A stretch of 64,000 bases of DNA. Origin: an uncultured Synergistales bacterium. GTDB lineage: Bacteria > Synergistota > Synergistia > Synergistales > Aminobacteriaceae. The stretch is taken from positions 186,001-250,000 of the forward strand of contig CAJOGI010000004.1 in assembly GCA_905234075.1 (NCBI GenBank), in the 5' to 3' direction. Of this stretch, positions 35,572 to 45,645 are shown piece after piece. Position 1 is the stretch's first letter; each line of letters begins with the position of its first letter. The position numbers were made by a program, and so were the translations under genes. Under the pieces are notes generated by a model. The model ran no database searches. It was not told where the DNA came from and saw only the letters and a list, made by a program, of their open reading frames with translations.

Positions 35572-37104
35572 TTAATCAGTCCAGCCTCTTGATTTTTCGA
35601 TAGCTTTCTTCCAGCCTGCGTAGGCCGTTTCGCGTTCGTCAGCGGCAAGCTCCGGCGTGAATTTATGATCCTGTGCCCAGTTCGCGCGAATGTCGCCTTC
35701 ATCTTTCCAGAAGCCCACAGCAAGTCCGGCAGCGTATGAAGCTCCGAGTGCCGTTGTCTCATTCACGACAGGGCGGACAACATCTGCGCCGAGAATGTCA
35801 GCCTGAAGCTGCATGAGCAGGTTATTAACGACCGCGCCGCCGTCAACCTTCAGAGCGGTTAATTTCTTTCCGCTGTCCTTCTCCATTGCCTCAATGACAT
35901 CGCGGGTCTGATAGCAAAGGCTCTCAAGCGTCGCCCTGATAATATGCTCTTTGCGGACGTAGCGTGTTAATCCGACGATCGCGCCTCTTGCGGTCATGTC
36001 CCAGTAAGGAGCGAACAGGCCGGAGAACGCCGGGACAAAATAAATTCCTGCGGAGTCCTTAATTTTTCCTGCGTAGTACTCGCTGACTGGGGCATCGTCA
36101 ATCATCTTCAAGTTATCGCGCAACCACTGAATGGCCGCGCCTGCGATTGCGATTGAACCTTCAAGAGCGTAGTAGCATTTACCCGGCTCGCGTGAATAAA
36201 ACGCCGTCGTCAATAATCCATTCTTTGAAGGTATAGGCTTGTCGCCGATGTTCATGAGCATGAAGCAGCCTGTGCCGTAAGTGTTCTTGGCCTCTCCCTC
36301 GCTCAAACATGCCTGACCGAACAAAGCCGCCTGCTGGTCGCCCAAGTCTCCTGCAACGGGAATTTCACCGCCGAACGGGCCGTCTTTCGTTGTCTTTCCG
36401 TAAACGTAGCTTGACGGCATAATCTTCGGAAGCATTGAGGCCGGGACCTTTAACTCATTGAGCATTTCTTTGTCCCACTCAAGCGTCTTGATGTTCATTA
36501 GGAGAGTTCTTGAAGCGTTCGACACGTCCGTTACATGTACACCGCCATGAACGCCGCCGGTCAAGTTCCAGATGAGCCAAGTATCAGTGTTGCCGAAGAG
36601 TAATTCGCCGCGCTCGGCCTTCTCTCTTGCGCCCTCAACGTTGTCTAAAATCCAGCGGATCTTCGTTCCTGAAAAATAAGGGTTAATTAAAAGCCCTGTG
36701 ATGTCTTTAACTTTTCCTTCGCCCTTTTCGTTCTGACCCCAGCCGGGTTTTTTGAGCCATTCCGAGCAAAAGTCCTGAGTCCTCGTACACTGCCAGACTA
36801 TTGCGTTATAAATCGGCTTGCCCGTAGCTTTCTCCCATACGACTGTAGTCTCGCGCTGGTTAGTAATTCCGACTGCGGCAATTTCTTCGGGGGCTGCCTT
36901 TGCCTGAGCCAATGCTCCGCGAATAACGTCCTGCGTCCTGCTCCAGATTTCCATCGCGTTATGTTCGACCCAGCCCGGGTGCGGGAAAATCTGCTCGTGT
37001 TCCATTTGATACGATGCCGCCGGACGGCCGTCCTTCGTGAACAACATGCAGCGTGTACTCGTTGTTCCCTGATCAATAGCGGCTACATATTTTTTCTCTG
37101 CCAT
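35572..37104 (-). CDS. glpK: glycerol kinase
   Basis: 510 residues from the ATG at 37104, chosen because AAGGAGA lies 8 bases upstream and the family start [15 protein letters not shown] follows; an upstream in-frame codon at 37167 would add 21 unrelated residues. Other FGGY features are [54 protein letters not shown] and [10 protein letters not shown]. It phosphorylates glycerol in the cytoplasm. Preceded by glpF (26-bp gap) and followed by the glpA-like gene. Confidence 0.97.
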   Translation of the reverse strand: MAEKKYVAAIDQGTTSTRCMLFTKDGRPAASYQMEHEQIFPHPGWVEHNAMEIWSRTQDVIRGALAQAKAAPEEIAAVGITNQRETTVVWEKATGKPIYNAIVWQCTRTQDFCSEWLKKPGWGQNEKGEGKVKDITGLLINPYFSGTKIRWILDNVEGAREKAERGELLFGNTDTWLIWNLTGGVHGGVHVTDVSNASRTLLMNIKTLEWDKEMLNELKVPASMLPKIMPSSYVYGKTTKDGPFGGEIPVAGDLGDQQAALFGQACLSEGEAKNTYGTGCFMLMNIGDKPIPSKNGLLTTAFYSREPGKCYYALEGSIAIAGAAIQWLRDNLKMIDDAPVSEYYAGKIKDSAGIYFVPAFSGLFAPYWDMTARGAIVGLTRYVRKEHIIRATLESLCYQTRDVIEAMEKDSGKKLTALKVDGGAVVNNLLMQLQADILGADVVRPVVNETTALGASYAAGLAVGFWKDEGDIRANWAQDHKFTPELAADERETAYAGWKKAIEKSRGWTD

Positions 37105-37129
37105 TGAAAATTTCTCCTTCCTAAAAAAT

Positions 37130-37882
37130 TTACATAATTCCGAAAGCTCTGCAGAAGAAGAAAGCAATGACTGCTCCGACTACCGGGCCAAGTGTACCGA
37201 CCCATGAATAGCCCCAATCAGAGCCGCCCTTGCCGGGTATCGGAAGAATGAAGTGAGCTATGCGGGGGCCTAAATCTCTGGCAGGGTTCATTGAATAACC
37301 TGTAGGTCCGCCAAGTGCCGCGCCGCAGCCATAGATTACACCGCCGACCATGAAAGTGCCAAGCCCCGGAGTAAATCCTGCGTCAGTGGCAACACCCTTT
37401 GAGAATACGCACATAATCATGGTAACAAGGAAGAACGTAGCAATGATTTCAGTTATGAAGTTGCAGCAATAATTTCTGCGCGCCGGAGCTGTCGAAAAAA
37501 CGCCGAGCTGTGAAGCGGGGTCAGTGCCTTCCCAGTGGTTGAGATAAGCAAGCCACACGATAACGCCTCCGCAGATACCGCCGATCATCTGTGCAATCAT
37601 GACGGGAATTGCCTCGCCCCATGACGAATAAGTTCCGGCAAGAGTTTTTGCAATTGTTACTGCGGGGTTAAGGTCGCCCTGAGGAGAGCCCATAGCGTTG
37701 GCCGCGAAAGCTCCGAGTACGACTGCCCAAGCCCAGCCCCAGCAGATATGAACCCAGCCTGCTCCGCTGCCTTTTGAATCTTTGAGAGAAGCCGCCGCTA
37801 CGTTACCGTCTCCGAAAACGACAAGCACAAGCGTACCGAAGAACTCACCAAATACCGGTCCCGGTGTTAAAAATGAACACAT
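37130..37882 (-). CDS. glpF: glycerol facilitator (MIP/aquaglyceroporin)
   Basis: 250 residues with six helices and both NPA boxes: [13 protein letters not shown] and [12 protein letters not shown]. The Asp after the second NPA-R (NPARD) is the marker of glycerol-conducting members. It allows glycerol diffusion across the inner membrane. First gene of the glpF-glpK-glpA-FAD-DUF1667 operon; a copy of the 102-bp element lies 148 bases upstream. Confidence 0.96.
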   Translation of the reverse strand: MCSFLTPGPVFGEFFGTLVLVVFGDGNVAAASLKDSKGSGAGWVHICWGWAWAVVLGAFAANAMGSPQGDLNPAVTIAKTLAGTYSSWGEAIPVMIAQMIGGICGGVIVWLAYLNHWEGTDPASQLGVFSTAPARRNYCCNFITEIIATFFLVTMIMCVFSKGVATDAGFTPGLGTFMVGGVIYGCGAALGGPTGYSMNPARDLGPRIAHFILPIPGKGGSDWGYSWVGTLGPVVGAVIAFFFCRAFGIM

Positions 37883-38187
37883 AAAAAATCCTCCTTACAA
37901 AAATAAAAAGTAATTTTTTAATGATTAATGAAATTAATAAAATTTTGTGATTGAATTAAAATTTATTTTAATAGAGATATTTTTTTTGTCATGAGAAATT
38001 TTGCGGTATTTATAAAAATAATTTTACGCGAAAAAAATTTGCGATTCTATTTTTTGAATCAGCTCCGTGAATTTTTATGAACGTTAAAATTTTTGAAAGT
38101 TTTTGTAGGTGTAAATGTAGTTGCAAAAATATTTTTTTAGGATTTTTTTGGAAAGGTCTGAAAAAAATATTGTATCACAAAAAATTT
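37883..38187. other. 305-bp intergenic region upstream of glpF
   Basis: Very AT-rich. It holds copy 2 of the dispersed element (38030-38130). A GGAGGA ribosome site precedes glpF. No reading frame or hairpin terminator for the hxlR gene is clear. Confidence 0.6.
38030..38130 (-). repeat. 102-bp promoter-proximal element, copy 2
   Basis: Oriented towards glpF. It keeps GCAACTACATTTACACCTAC and TAGAAT (plus-strand 38044-38049); the middle is the most divergent of the four copies. Confidence 0.85.
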
Positions 38188-38544
38188 TTAGAGCATACTG
38201 CACTCGCTGCAATGAGCCTGCAAACTTTCAACGTCCATTTCTTTTAGTGCCCATTCAGCCGCTGCTGTGATAAACTCTAAAGTTCCTTCGCCCCGTTTTG
38301 TTAAAGAATATTCGACATGCGTAGGGACTTCGTTATATTGCGTCCGTGTTATTAAACCGTCGGCCTCGAGTTCTTTGAGAGACTGCGAGAGCATCATGTT
38401 CGTTATGTCTCCGAGCTTGCGTTTTATCGTGCTGTAACGCTGGGGCTGTTTGCTCGATAGAATACAAATTATAGGCATCTTCCATTTGCCGCCAAAGGTC
38501 TTCATTAAATATTTCAACGGGCATATATTTTTTTCGTCAGTCAT
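38188..38544 (-). CDS. HxlR family winged-helix transcriptional regulator
   Basis: 118 residues. The family core is CPLKYLMKTFGGKWKMPIICIL, RYSTIKRKLGDITNMMLSQSLKELEADGLI and HVEYSLTKRGEGTLEF. A Cys near the start and a CSECSML tail could sense redox or electrophiles, as in some relatives; this is inference. It diverges from the MBL hydrolase at 38664, which it may control. Confidence 0.93.
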   Translation of the reverse strand: MTDEKNICPLKYLMKTFGGKWKMPIICILSSKQPQRYSTIKRKLGDITNMMLSQSLKELEADGLITRTQYNEVPTHVEYSLTKRGEGTLEFITAAAEWALKEMDVESLQAHCSECSML

Positions 38545-38663
38545 AAAAATTGCTCCCTGAGTATGAGTTTTTATGTATGGTATGAAAAAACTGCGTACTT
38601 GTCAAAAAATTACTGTCAAATAAAATATTAATTAATTTCATTGTTTTTAGGGAGGAAATAAAA

Positions 38664-39392
38664 ATGCAGGTCAAAGTTGTAAAACTTTATGACGGAGGAG
38701 AATTTGCCGGAGATTTCCTTTTCGGCGGCGAGAACAAAGCGGACGGAAGCAAAGATGAAAAATTTGCCGCGAGCCTTCAGAATTTTTTAATCGACATGGG
38801 CAATGGCGAAGTAATTTTAGTTGACACAGGGCTTTCACCTGAGACACCGTTCAAAGGCTACACAAAAGTCAATGACTACATGGACGCTTTCAAGGCACTC
38901 GGATATAAACCCGAACAGGTTACAAAAATTCTCGTAACTCACAAGCACCCGGACCACACCGGCGAGCTTAAAGAATTTCCGAACGCAAAAGTTTATATCG
39001 GCCCTGAAGATGCTGACGCTTTGAAATTGACCGGCGAAAATATTATCCGCTGCGAATACACCGACGGACCCTATAAAAATTTTGAACACTCTCAGAAAAT
39101 TGCTGACGGCGTTTATTTCATCAAGGCACGCGGCCACACGAAGGGCAACAGCATTGTTATAGTCGAAGGCGACGACGGAGTTTATTACATGCTTCACGGC
39201 GATGTTACTTATAACGACACGGCATTGAGAAGAAACAAGCTCTCGATCGTTTTCGAGGACTTAGAAGCCGCCCGCGACACTCTCAACAGAGTACGCGACT
39301 TCGTCAAAAATAACCCGACTGTTTATCTTTCAACGCACACGCCCGAAGGTTACAAGAACCTCGAAGAAAAAGTTATTATGAAGCTGGATTAA
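38664..39392 (+). CDS. MBL-fold hydrolase, N-acyl homoserine lactonase-like
   Basis: 242 residues. Metal motif THKHPDHTGEL, third His in KARGHTKGNSIV, Asp bridge in LHGDVTYND and last His in STHTPEGY. This order is typical of the AttM/AiiA branch, which opens lactones, but many members have other substrates. A GGGAGG ribosome site precedes it. Divergent HxlR gene upstream suggests inducible expression. Confidence 0.87.
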   Translation: MQVKVVKLYDGGEFAGDFLFGGENKADGSKDEKFAASLQNFLIDMGNGEVILVDTGLSPETPFKGYTKVNDYMDAFKALGYKPEQVTKILVTHKHPDHTGELKEFPNAKVYIGPEDADALKLTGENIIRCEYTDGPYKNFEHSQKIADGVYFIKARGHTKGNSIVIVEGDDGVYYMLHGDVTYNDTALRRNKLSIVFEDLEAARDTLNRVRDFVKNNPTVYLSTHTPEGYKNLEEKVIMKLD

Positions 39393-39543
39393 TTTATCAT
39401 GGATTTTCAAGTGAAATAATTTTGAGTCGGTAGCAAATTTTTGTTGGCGGTTTCTTTTCAGAGAGATTACGGAAATTTTTAGATAAATGATAATAATTAT
39501 GATAATATTATCGGGATTATTAATAATTATCGGAGGCTTTAAC

Positions 39544-40401
39544 ATGAAAAAAATTCTGATTTCTCTTCTTTTGCTTTTAGCAGTTGTCGGCGCGGCTTCT
39601 GCGGCTATCCGTGAGGGACATATCTCGTATGCTAACATGGACAATGAAGAATACAGTCATTTTATCTCTAACATACCTGATAAAGATTATAAATCTTGGT
39701 GGATTTACTATAAGATTGACCGCCCTGAATACGCACCGTACATAACAAGTGAGGTAGAATATAAATCTTTTGGATCTTTGGCAAGAATGTTAATGGCACT
39801 TGAAGCAGGTAAGATTGACCGCATGGAAGTTGATCTGCCTGTCGCCGAATATTTTTTCAAGCTGAAAGGGAACAGCAACAAATATGTGCCGTACATAATT
39901 ACTAAGGGCGTTAATTATTATCTATCTATGGGTTTCAAAGACGGCAGTAAATGGTTTGAACCTTTCAACAAAACTATAAAAGCAATGGCAAAAGATGATA
40001 CTCTTCTGCGCTTAAAAGCAAAATATATTATAGACGCTAACGAAAATGTTAAACCGATAAAATTTGAGAAATTTCCAAAAGCTGAAACAGTGAAGATAGC
40101 AGTTACCGGAGATATGCCGCTGATTGATTACGTAGCACCTGACGGAACGCCGGCCGGCTTTAATACTGCTATGCTCGCAGAAATAGCGCGCCGTCTTAAA
40201 ATTAATATCGCACTCGTGAACACCAGCTCCGAGTCAAGAGCTGCCGCTTTAGCTTCAGGCAGAGCCGACGGTATTTTTTGGTTTTTGTATGAAAAAACGA
40301 CGGATATGCGGAGTTTTGATAAGCTGGACGGAATATCATTAACTGAGCCGTATTATTCTTGGGATACGCTTGTAACCATAGGGAGAAAACTGCACAAATA
40401 A
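39544..40401 (+). CDS. secreted solute-binding-like protein with apparently permuted SBP_bac_3 halves
   Basis: 285 residues from the ATG at 39544 (CGGAGG nine bases upstream); signal peptide ends near GAASAA. The first half (about 55-150) looks like the second half of an amino-acid binding protein: YKSFGSLARMLMALEAGKIDRM and AMAKDDTLLRLKAKYI. The second half looks like the first: TVKIAVTGDMPLIDYVAPDGTPAGFNTAMLAEI. The protein stops where the usual second lobe would begin. Either this is a circular permutation or two truncated domains. No permease gene is adjacent. Function unknown; a periplasmic sensor or binding role is likely. Confidence 0.65.
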   Translation: MKKILISLLLLLAVVGAASAAIREGHISYANMDNEEYSHFISNIPDKDYKSWWIYYKIDRPEYAPYITSEVEYKSFGSLARMLMALEAGKIDRMEVDLPVAEYFFKLKGNSNKYVPYIITKGVNYYLSMGFKDGSKWFEPFNKTIKAMAKDDTLLRLKAKYIIDANENVKPIKFEKFPKAETVKIAVTGDMPLIDYVAPDGTPAGFNTAMLAEIARRLKINIALVNTSSESRAAALASGRADGIFWFLYEKTTDMRSFDKLDGISLTEPYYSWDTLVTIGRKLHK

Positions 40402-40430
40402 AAAATTTAGAGAGTAGATTATGATACAAA

Positions 40431-41261
40431 ATGGCAAACGAAATTAAGAAATTACATCTCGTTTACTTTAGTCCGAGCGGCTCAACTGAAAAAATAGTCA
40501 AGACTGCCGCGTCAGAAATCAAAGGGCTTGAAGTTGAGACGCACGACCTTTTGACTTCAGCAAGCCGCAAGAAAAAATATATTTTCGGGAAAAATGATTT
40601 AGTTATATTCGGCTGCATGACCGCCGGAAAACTTTTCACGCTTTCAGATGAAATGTTTGAATGTTTAGAGGCTGACGGAACGCCGTTCATAGGTCTTGTA
40701 ACTTTCGGCAATACTTATTACGGAATAGCTTTAACTGAAATGTTAAAGAGGGCAGAGAACAGCGGCTTCAAAGTCACCGCGCTCGGAGCATTCGTAGCCC
40801 GTCATTCGATTGACCCGACATTCGCGGCCGAACGTCCCGACGATAAGGACAAAGAAATCATTAAAGACTTTGCCCGAAGAGCTTACGAAAAAATTTTAAG
40901 CGGCGATTTAACTCTTCACACGCTGCCTAAAACTAACTGGTCGGCTTGGGAAATGGGCAACAAAGTTATCGCTTACCGCGAAGAACACCCGGACGAAGCA
41001 TACGCCCTTCCGCCGTCATACAAGACAAAAGAAATGAGCGACGCTTGCATTAAATGCGGAACATGTGCGAAGCATTGCCCGGTTAATGCGATCAACATTG
41101 CGAAAAAAACTTTTGACCTCGATAAATGTATAGGCTGCTGGGCATGTATAAACCGCTGCCCTGTTCATGCAATTAAATCAACCAGCAAAGAAATGGCTGA
41201 TATAATGAAAAGCATATCGGCTTCAGCGTCAGCACGTTTAGAGCCGGAATTATTTTTATAA
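40431..41261 (+). CDS. EFR1-type flavodoxin-ferredoxin fusion
   Basis: 276 residues. The N-terminal flavodoxin fold starts LHLVYFSPSGSTEKIVKTAA with a loop GNTYYGIAL. The C-terminal part has two [4Fe-4S] sites: CIKCGTCAKHCPVNAI and CIGCWACINRCPVHAI. It carries low-potential electrons in the cytoplasm; partners are unknown. No strong ribosome site is seen just before the ATG. It is followed 25 bases later by a ferritin-like gene. Confidence 0.9.
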   Translation: MANEIKKLHLVYFSPSGSTEKIVKTAASEIKGLEVETHDLLTSASRKKKYIFGKNDLVIFGCMTAGKLFTLSDEMFECLEADGTPFIGLVTFGNTYYGIALTEMLKRAENSGFKVTALGAFVARHSIDPTFAAERPDDKDKEIIKDFARRAYEKILSGDLTLHTLPKTNWSAWEMGNKVIAYREEHPDEAYALPPSYKTKEMSDACIKCGTCAKHCPVNAINIAKKTFDLDKCIGCWACINRCPVHAIKSTSKEMADIMKSISASASARLEPELFL

Positions 41262-41286
41262 AAATTTTTAAGAAGGAAATTTTTTT

Positions 41287-41745
41287 ATGTCAGATAAAGC
41301 AAAAATCGTTGAGGGACTTCAGAAAATCGTAACCGACCTTTCACAGCAGGCCGACGGACATGCAATTCAGTCGAGAATTTTCGCGGCTCAGGGTTTTAAC
41401 AAACTTGCGGACAAATACGCCGAGCACGCCGATGAAGAACGCGGCTATGTGAAGCAGTGCATTGACAGAATAATTGACTTAGGCTGCGATGTAAAACTTG
41501 AGGCCAAGAAAGAAGCACCCGTCTGCAAAGACGCACTTGACTTCGTGAAGTATGACCTTCAGGTTTCAAAGGACGGCCTTGCGTGGCTTACAAGTCTTAT
41601 TGAGTGCGCGAAAGATGACTTAACAACCTTCGGCATTCTCAGCGATTATTACAAGGACGAAGAAAGCGACATGTACTGGGGCGAGCAGCAGCTAGAACTA
41701 ATAAATTTAATCGGGAAAGAAAACTGGTACGCTTCGTTGATGTAA
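41287..41745 (+). CDS. ferritin-like/bacterioferritin-like protein
   Basis: 152 residues predicted as a four-helix bundle. Helix 2 has GFNKLADKYAEHADEERGYV and helix 4 SDYYKDEESDMYWGEQQLELI, offering the E-xx-H and E-xx-x ligands of a di-iron site. The family is ferritin-like with a role in iron storage or oxygen/peroxide defence. An AAGGAAA ribosome site precedes it. Ends at a bidirectional terminator. Confidence 0.75.
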   Translation: MSDKAKIVEGLQKIVTDLSQQADGHAIQSRIFAAQGFNKLADKYAEHADEERGYVKQCIDRIIDLGCDVKLEAKKEAPVCKDALDFVKYDLQVSKDGLAWLTSLIECAKDDLTTFGILSDYYKDEESDMYWGEQQLELINLIGKENWYASLM

Positions 41746-41755
41746 AAAAATTCAC

Positions 41756-41790
41756 GCCCTGCTGAAATCCGGCAGGGCATTTATATTTAT
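41756..41790. terminator. bidirectional terminator
   Basis: GCCCTGC (41756-41762) pairs with GCAGGGC (41772-41778) between the convergent ferritin-like gene and gdhA; T-rich on the plus side and A-rich before it. Confidence 0.8.
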
Positions 41791-41798
41791 TCTTAATT

Positions 41799-43097
41799 CT
41801 ACAGATAAACTCCGCGCAGCGCAACAATATCAGAAACTCTCTTAATAGCCGCGATATACGCCGCACGCCTCATCGTTACTTTTTTATCCTGTGAATACGC
41901 CCAGACTTTATTAAAATTCTCCGTCATTAAATCAACAAGACGCTTGTTATATTCTTCTTCGGTCCACGTGAAGCCCTGCAAGTTCTGCGCCCATTCAAAG
42001 TATGAACCGATAACGCCGCCTGCGTTCGCTAAAAAGTCCGGGACAACAACCGCGCCGGCATCGTTTAATATTTCTTCGCCTTCGGGAGTCGTCGGGCTGT
42101 TCGCTCCCTCGATGATGTAACGCGCTTTGACTTTGCCTGCCGTGTTTTCGTTGATTACTCCCTGTAAAGCGCAAGGGAAAAGGAAATCGCAGTCAACCGA
42201 CAAAACATCTTCGATAGAAATTTTTTCGCAGCCTTCTTTTTCAAAGCCTTCGAGCTTGCGTCCTCTCTTGTCGGGGTTAGTGTTCATGTACTCGAACGCT
42301 TTTTCAACGTTAATCCCTTTAGGATTATAATAGCCGCCTGTCGTGTCGCTGATTGCCACGATCGTCGCGCCTGCTTCTTTTAATAACAACGCCGTATAGC
42401 TTCCGACATTACCAAAACCCTGAACGGAAATTTTCATTTTCGACGGGTCGAGATTTTTTGCCTTCATTAATTCTAGTCCGCATGTTGAAGTTCCGCGTCC
42501 CGTCGCTTCTGTGCGTCCTCTGGCTCCCCAGTAATCAACCGGCTTTCCAGTGAGCATTGCCGGCTCAAAATGCCCTAGCATCTTGCAAATCGTGTCCATT
42601 ATCCAGACCATTTCCTGACCGCCCGTGTACATGTCAGGCGCAGGAATATCGCTCCAGCGTCCGATGATGGGTGCGATACGAGCTCCGTAAGTCCTCGACA
42701 TTCTTTCTTTTTCTCGTCGTGTTAAACTAGTAGGGTCGCAGCAAATTCCGCCCTTGCCTCCGCCGTAGGGAATGCCGGCTAATGAACATTTCCACGTCAT
42801 TAACATTGCAAGCCCTTCGCACTCCGCGCCGGTAACTTCTTTGCCGTAACGGATACCGCCCTTTGACGGCCCTAAAGCTGTAGAGTGCTGTACTCTGTAA
42901 CCCTTAAAGACTTTTACTTCTCCGTCTTCCATTTCGACCGGTACCGAAACATCGAGCCTGCGTTCCGGGTAACTCAACATTGAGATTAAACTCTCATTCA
43001 AGTGCATTTCGTCAGCCGCACCGTAAAAATCGCGCAACGCTGTATCAAGTAATAGATCGTCCGATCTTCTTCTGCCGTTTACTATTCTGTCGGCCAT
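41799..43097 (-). CDS. gdhA: Glu/Leu/Phe/Val family dehydrogenase, glutamate dehydrogenase
   Basis: 432 residues, the length of hexameric bacterial and archaeal NAD-type enzymes. Substrate-binding GYRVQHSTALGPSKGGIRY, catalytic Lys in GGGKGGI, the Asp in PAPDMYTGGQEM, and the dinucleotide fold VQGFGNVGSYTALLL. It interconverts glutamate and 2-oxoglutarate plus ammonia, central to amino-acid fermentation. Stands alone on the minus strand; upstream is an AT-rich gap with heptamers. Confidence 0.94.
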   Translation of the reverse strand: MADRIVNGRRRSDDLLLDTALRDFYGAADEMHLNESLISMLSYPERRLDVSVPVEMEDGEVKVFKGYRVQHSTALGPSKGGIRYGKEVTGAECEGLAMLMTWKCSLAGIPYGGGKGGICCDPTSLTRREKERMSRTYGARIAPIIGRWSDIPAPDMYTGGQEMVWIMDTICKMLGHFEPAMLTGKPVDYWGARGRTEATGRGTSTCGLELMKAKNLDPSKMKISVQGFGNVGSYTALLLKEAGATIVAISDTTGGYYNPKGINVEKAFEYMNTNPDKRGRKLEGFEKEGCEKISIEDVLSVDCDFLFPCALQGVINENTAGKVKARYIIEGANSPTTPEGEEILNDAGAVVVPDFLANAGGVIGSYFEWAQNLQGFTWTEEEYNKRLVDLMTENFNKVWAYSQDKKVTMRRAAYIAAIKRVSDIVALRGVYL

Positions 43098-43215
43098 GTA
43101 TTAACACCTTCAAAAGTATAAATATTAAATATTTAGTCAATTTATAATTTTCTTTCAACGGGGCGAAATTTTACTCGTGAGTTTTTATTTTGTCAAATTA
43201 ATGCGTATAATTCAA

Positions 43216-43236
43216 TTAGGAGTTAGGAGTTAGGAA
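43216..43236 (+). repeat. heptamer repeat array, 3 units
   Basis: TTAGGAG TTAGGAG TTAGGAA followed by a T tract, in the divergent gap between gdhA and the thioesterase gene. Confidence 0.85.
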
Positions 43237-43263
43237 TTTTTTATTTTAAGGAGAGATTTTTTC

Positions 43264-43671
43264 GTGTCAGAAGAATTTGAAGTCAAAGTAAATTATGAGG
43301 CACTCAATAAATTAAAAAATGACATTGAATGTAAAACGGGATTCCGCTTTATAAAAATCGAGGACGGCATCGCAGTCAGTGAGTTAGAACTTCACGATGA
43401 GCATTTCAACCCTTACGGTATTCCTTACGGCGGAGTTTTATTCACGATGGCGAACGACACGTCGGGCGTTGCATTTTTAAGCGCGGGCGGAAACGGCGTA
43501 ACTGTCAACGGACATGTTGATTATCTGCGCGGCTCTAGGGACGCTCAAAAATTAATATGCACGGCAAAAGTCAGGAAGGCCGGCCGAAGAATTTTTTATA
43601 TCGACGCGGACATCGTAAACGAAAAAGGATTAGACCTCTGCCGATTCAAATTCGTTTTCATAAATTTATGA
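43264..43671 (+). CDS. PaaI family hotdog-fold thioesterase
   Basis: 135 residues starting with GTG; AAGGAGAG ends ten bases upstream. The hotdog signature is HDEHFNPYGIPYGGVLFTMANDTSG, followed by VNGHVDYLRGS and RRIFYIDADIVNE. It hydrolyses acyl-CoA thioesters, probably aromatic or short-chain; the substrate is not evident. A terminator follows and merges with copy 3 of the 102-bp element. Confidence 0.9.
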   Translation: MSEEFEVKVNYEALNKLKNDIECKTGFRFIKIEDGIAVSELELHDEHFNPYGIPYGGVLFTMANDTSGVAFLSAGGNGVTVNGHVDYLRGSRDAQKLICTAKVRKAGRRIFYIDADIVNEKGLDLCRFKFVFINL

Positions 43672-43686
43672 TAGAATATTTTTTCA

Positions 43687-43723
43687 AGCAGCTCTTAAAA
43701 ATTTTTTAGGAGCTGTATTTTTT
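43687..43723 (+). terminator. terminator of the thioesterase gene
   Basis: CAGCTC (43689-43694) pairs with GAGCTG (43710-43715), then TATTTTTTT. Confidence 0.75.
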
Positions 43724-43818
43724 ACCACTACGTTTACACCTACAAAAATCTTAAAATTTTTTAGTTCTTAAAATTTTTTACGAAGGCAATTAAAAAATTA
43801 GAATCAAAAATTTTTTGA
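43717..43818 (+). repeat. 102-bp promoter-proximal element, copy 3
   Basis: Plus orientation, 88 bases before fhs. The first half-site is altered (ACCACTACGTTTACACCTAC) while TAGAAT is kept at 43799-43804. It starts in the T run of the previous terminator, as copy 1 does. Confidence 0.85.
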
Positions 43819-43906
43819 GCGTTCTTTCGGAAGTATCGCGAAGATTATTTCTCAAGAGAAAAAATTTCTGTAGAATATAAAAAATTTTTTGAAGGGAGTT
43901 TTTTTT

Positions 43907-45580
43907 ATGTCAGTACCAAGCGATATAGAAATTTCTCAGGCCGCAAAGCCCGAATATATTGTCAACGTTGCGGCAAAATTAGGAATTAAGGAAGAAGATT
44001 TAGAGCTTTACGGAAGATACAAGGCAAAAATTTCTCCGTCAGTCCTAAAAAATCTTAAAGACAAGCCCGACGGAAAATTAATACTCGTTACGGCGATAAC
44101 TCCGACACCGGCAGGCGAGGGAAAAACTACTGTAAGCGTCGGACTTACTGACGGTTTGAACAAAATCGGAAAGAAAGCCTGCGCCGCCTTGCGTGAGCCT
44201 TCGTTAGGGCCCAGCTTCGGAATGAAGGGAGGAGCGGCCGGAGGCGGTTATGCTCAAGTTGTCCCGATGGAAGATATTAATCTGCACTTCACAGGAGACT
44301 TTCACGCCATAACAACGGCTAATAATCTTTGCGCCGCTATGCTTGACAATCACATTCAACAGGGCAATGAATTAAATATTGATCCTCGCAGGATAGTTCT
44401 CCGCCGCGTCCTTGACATCAACGACAGAGCTTTAAGAGATATTGTCATCGGTCTTGGCGGCACAGCGAACGGTGTACCGCGTGAAAGCGGCTTTGATATT
44501 ACAGTAGCGTCAGAAGTCATGGCGGTGTTCTGCCTCTCTATGGACATAACGGATCTGAAAGAACGTTTAGGGCGAATGATAGTGGCTTACACTTACGACA
44601 ACAAGCCTGTAACGATAAAAGACATTAACGCGGCAGGAGCTATGGCTGCGCTGCTGAAGGACGCAATAAAACCGAACTTGGCCCAGACTCTTGAAAATAA
44701 TCCGGCGTTCATTCACGGAGGGCCCTTTGCAAACATCGCGCACGGCTGTAACAGCGTACAGGCAACGAGGCTCGGTCTTAAATGCGCTGACTATCTTGTT
44801 ACAGAGGCCGGCTTCGGCGCGGACTTGGGAGCGGAAAAATTCCTTGACATTAAATGCAGAATGGCAGGGCTGAAACCTTCGGCTGTCGTCGTTGTTGCGA
44901 CAGTAAAGGCTTTGAAAATGCACGGCGGCTTAGCGAAGACTGAACTAGCAAGAGAAGACCTTAACGCGCTTGAATTAGGCATACCGAATTTATTAAAGCA
45001 CATTGAGAATATTCAACAGTACGGGCTGCCCGTCGTCGTCGCTATAAATAAATTTACGAACGACACAGAAAGAGAATTAAAATTTGTCGAGCAGAAGTGT
45101 GAAGAGCTTGGCGCATCGTTCGCTTTAACTGAAGTGTGGGAGAAAGGCGGCGAGGGCGGAAAAGAGCTTGCGAAAAAAGTTGTCGAAGCCTGCGAAAAAC
45201 CTTCGGACTTCAAATTTATTTATGACGAGGCGATGACCCCGAAGGAAAAGATTAACGCGATTGCAACAAAAATTTACGGAGCTGACGGAGTTGATTTCAC
45301 GCCGCAGGCTGAGAAGGACTTGAAATTAATTCACGAGGTCGGCAAAGATAATCTGCTTGTGTGCATGGCCAAGACACAATATTCGCTCAGTGATGACCCG
45401 TCAAAACTCGGAAGGCCGAAAAATTTTAGAATTACCGTTCGCGAAGTCCGGCTCTCTGCCGGTGCGGGCTTCCTTGTTGCTATAACTGGAACAATTCTGA
45501 CTATGCCGGGACTGCCGAAAAAACCGGCGGCCTTTAATATCGACGTTGACGCTGACGGAAAAATTTCGGGCCTGTTTTAG
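43907..45580 (+). CDS. fhs: formate-tetrahydrofolate ligase
   Basis: 557 residues from ATG at 43907, with GAAGGGAG twelve to sixteen bases upstream. Key segments are [20 protein letters not shown] (P-loop), [36 protein letters not shown] and [20 protein letters not shown]. It makes 10-formyl-THF from formate, THF and ATP, or works in reverse to give ATP. In this organism it would feed one-carbon and purine metabolism. Monocistronic, ending at a strong hairpin. Confidence 0.98.
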   Translation: MSVPSDIEISQAAKPEYIVNVAAKLGIKEEDLELYGRYKAKISPSVLKNLKDKPDGKLILVTAITPTPAGEGKTTVSVGLTDGLNKIGKKACAALREPSLGPSFGMKGGAAGGGYAQVVPMEDINLHFTGDFHAITTANNLCAAMLDNHIQQGNELNIDPRRIVLRRVLDINDRALRDIVIGLGGTANGVPRESGFDITVASEVMAVFCLSMDITDLKERLGRMIVAYTYDNKPVTIKDINAAGAMAALLKDAIKPNLAQTLENNPAFIHGGPFANIAHGCNSVQATRLGLKCADYLVTEAGFGADLGAEKFLDIKCRMAGLKPSAVVVVATVKALKMHGGLAKTELAREDLNALELGIPNLLKHIENIQQYGLPVVVAINKFTNDTERELKFVEQKCEELGASFALTEVWEKGGEGGKELAKKVVEACEKPSDFKFIYDEAMTPKEKINAIATKIYGADGVDFTPQAEKDLKLIHEVGKDNLLVCMAKTQYSLSDDPSKLGRPKNFRITVREVRLSAGAGFLVAITGTILTMPGLPKKPAAFNIDVDADGKISGLF

Positions 45581-45587
45581 TTTTTGC

Positions 45588-45619
45588 TTAGGGTTAGGGA
45601 TTTTTTCCCTAATCCCTAT
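45588..45619 (+). terminator. terminator of fhs made from heptamer-like units
   Basis: TAGGGTTAGGGA (45589-45600) pairs with TCCCTAATCCCTA (45606-45618) around a T loop. The arms resemble TTAGGAG units. Confidence 0.65.
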
Positions 45620-45645
45620 ATTGCAAGGGAAGCAAAATTTAATTC

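Noticed and set aside
35547-35762. Minus-strand frame running through heptamers and into glpK
   Set aside because: Overlaps the end of glpK in another frame and has no start signals.
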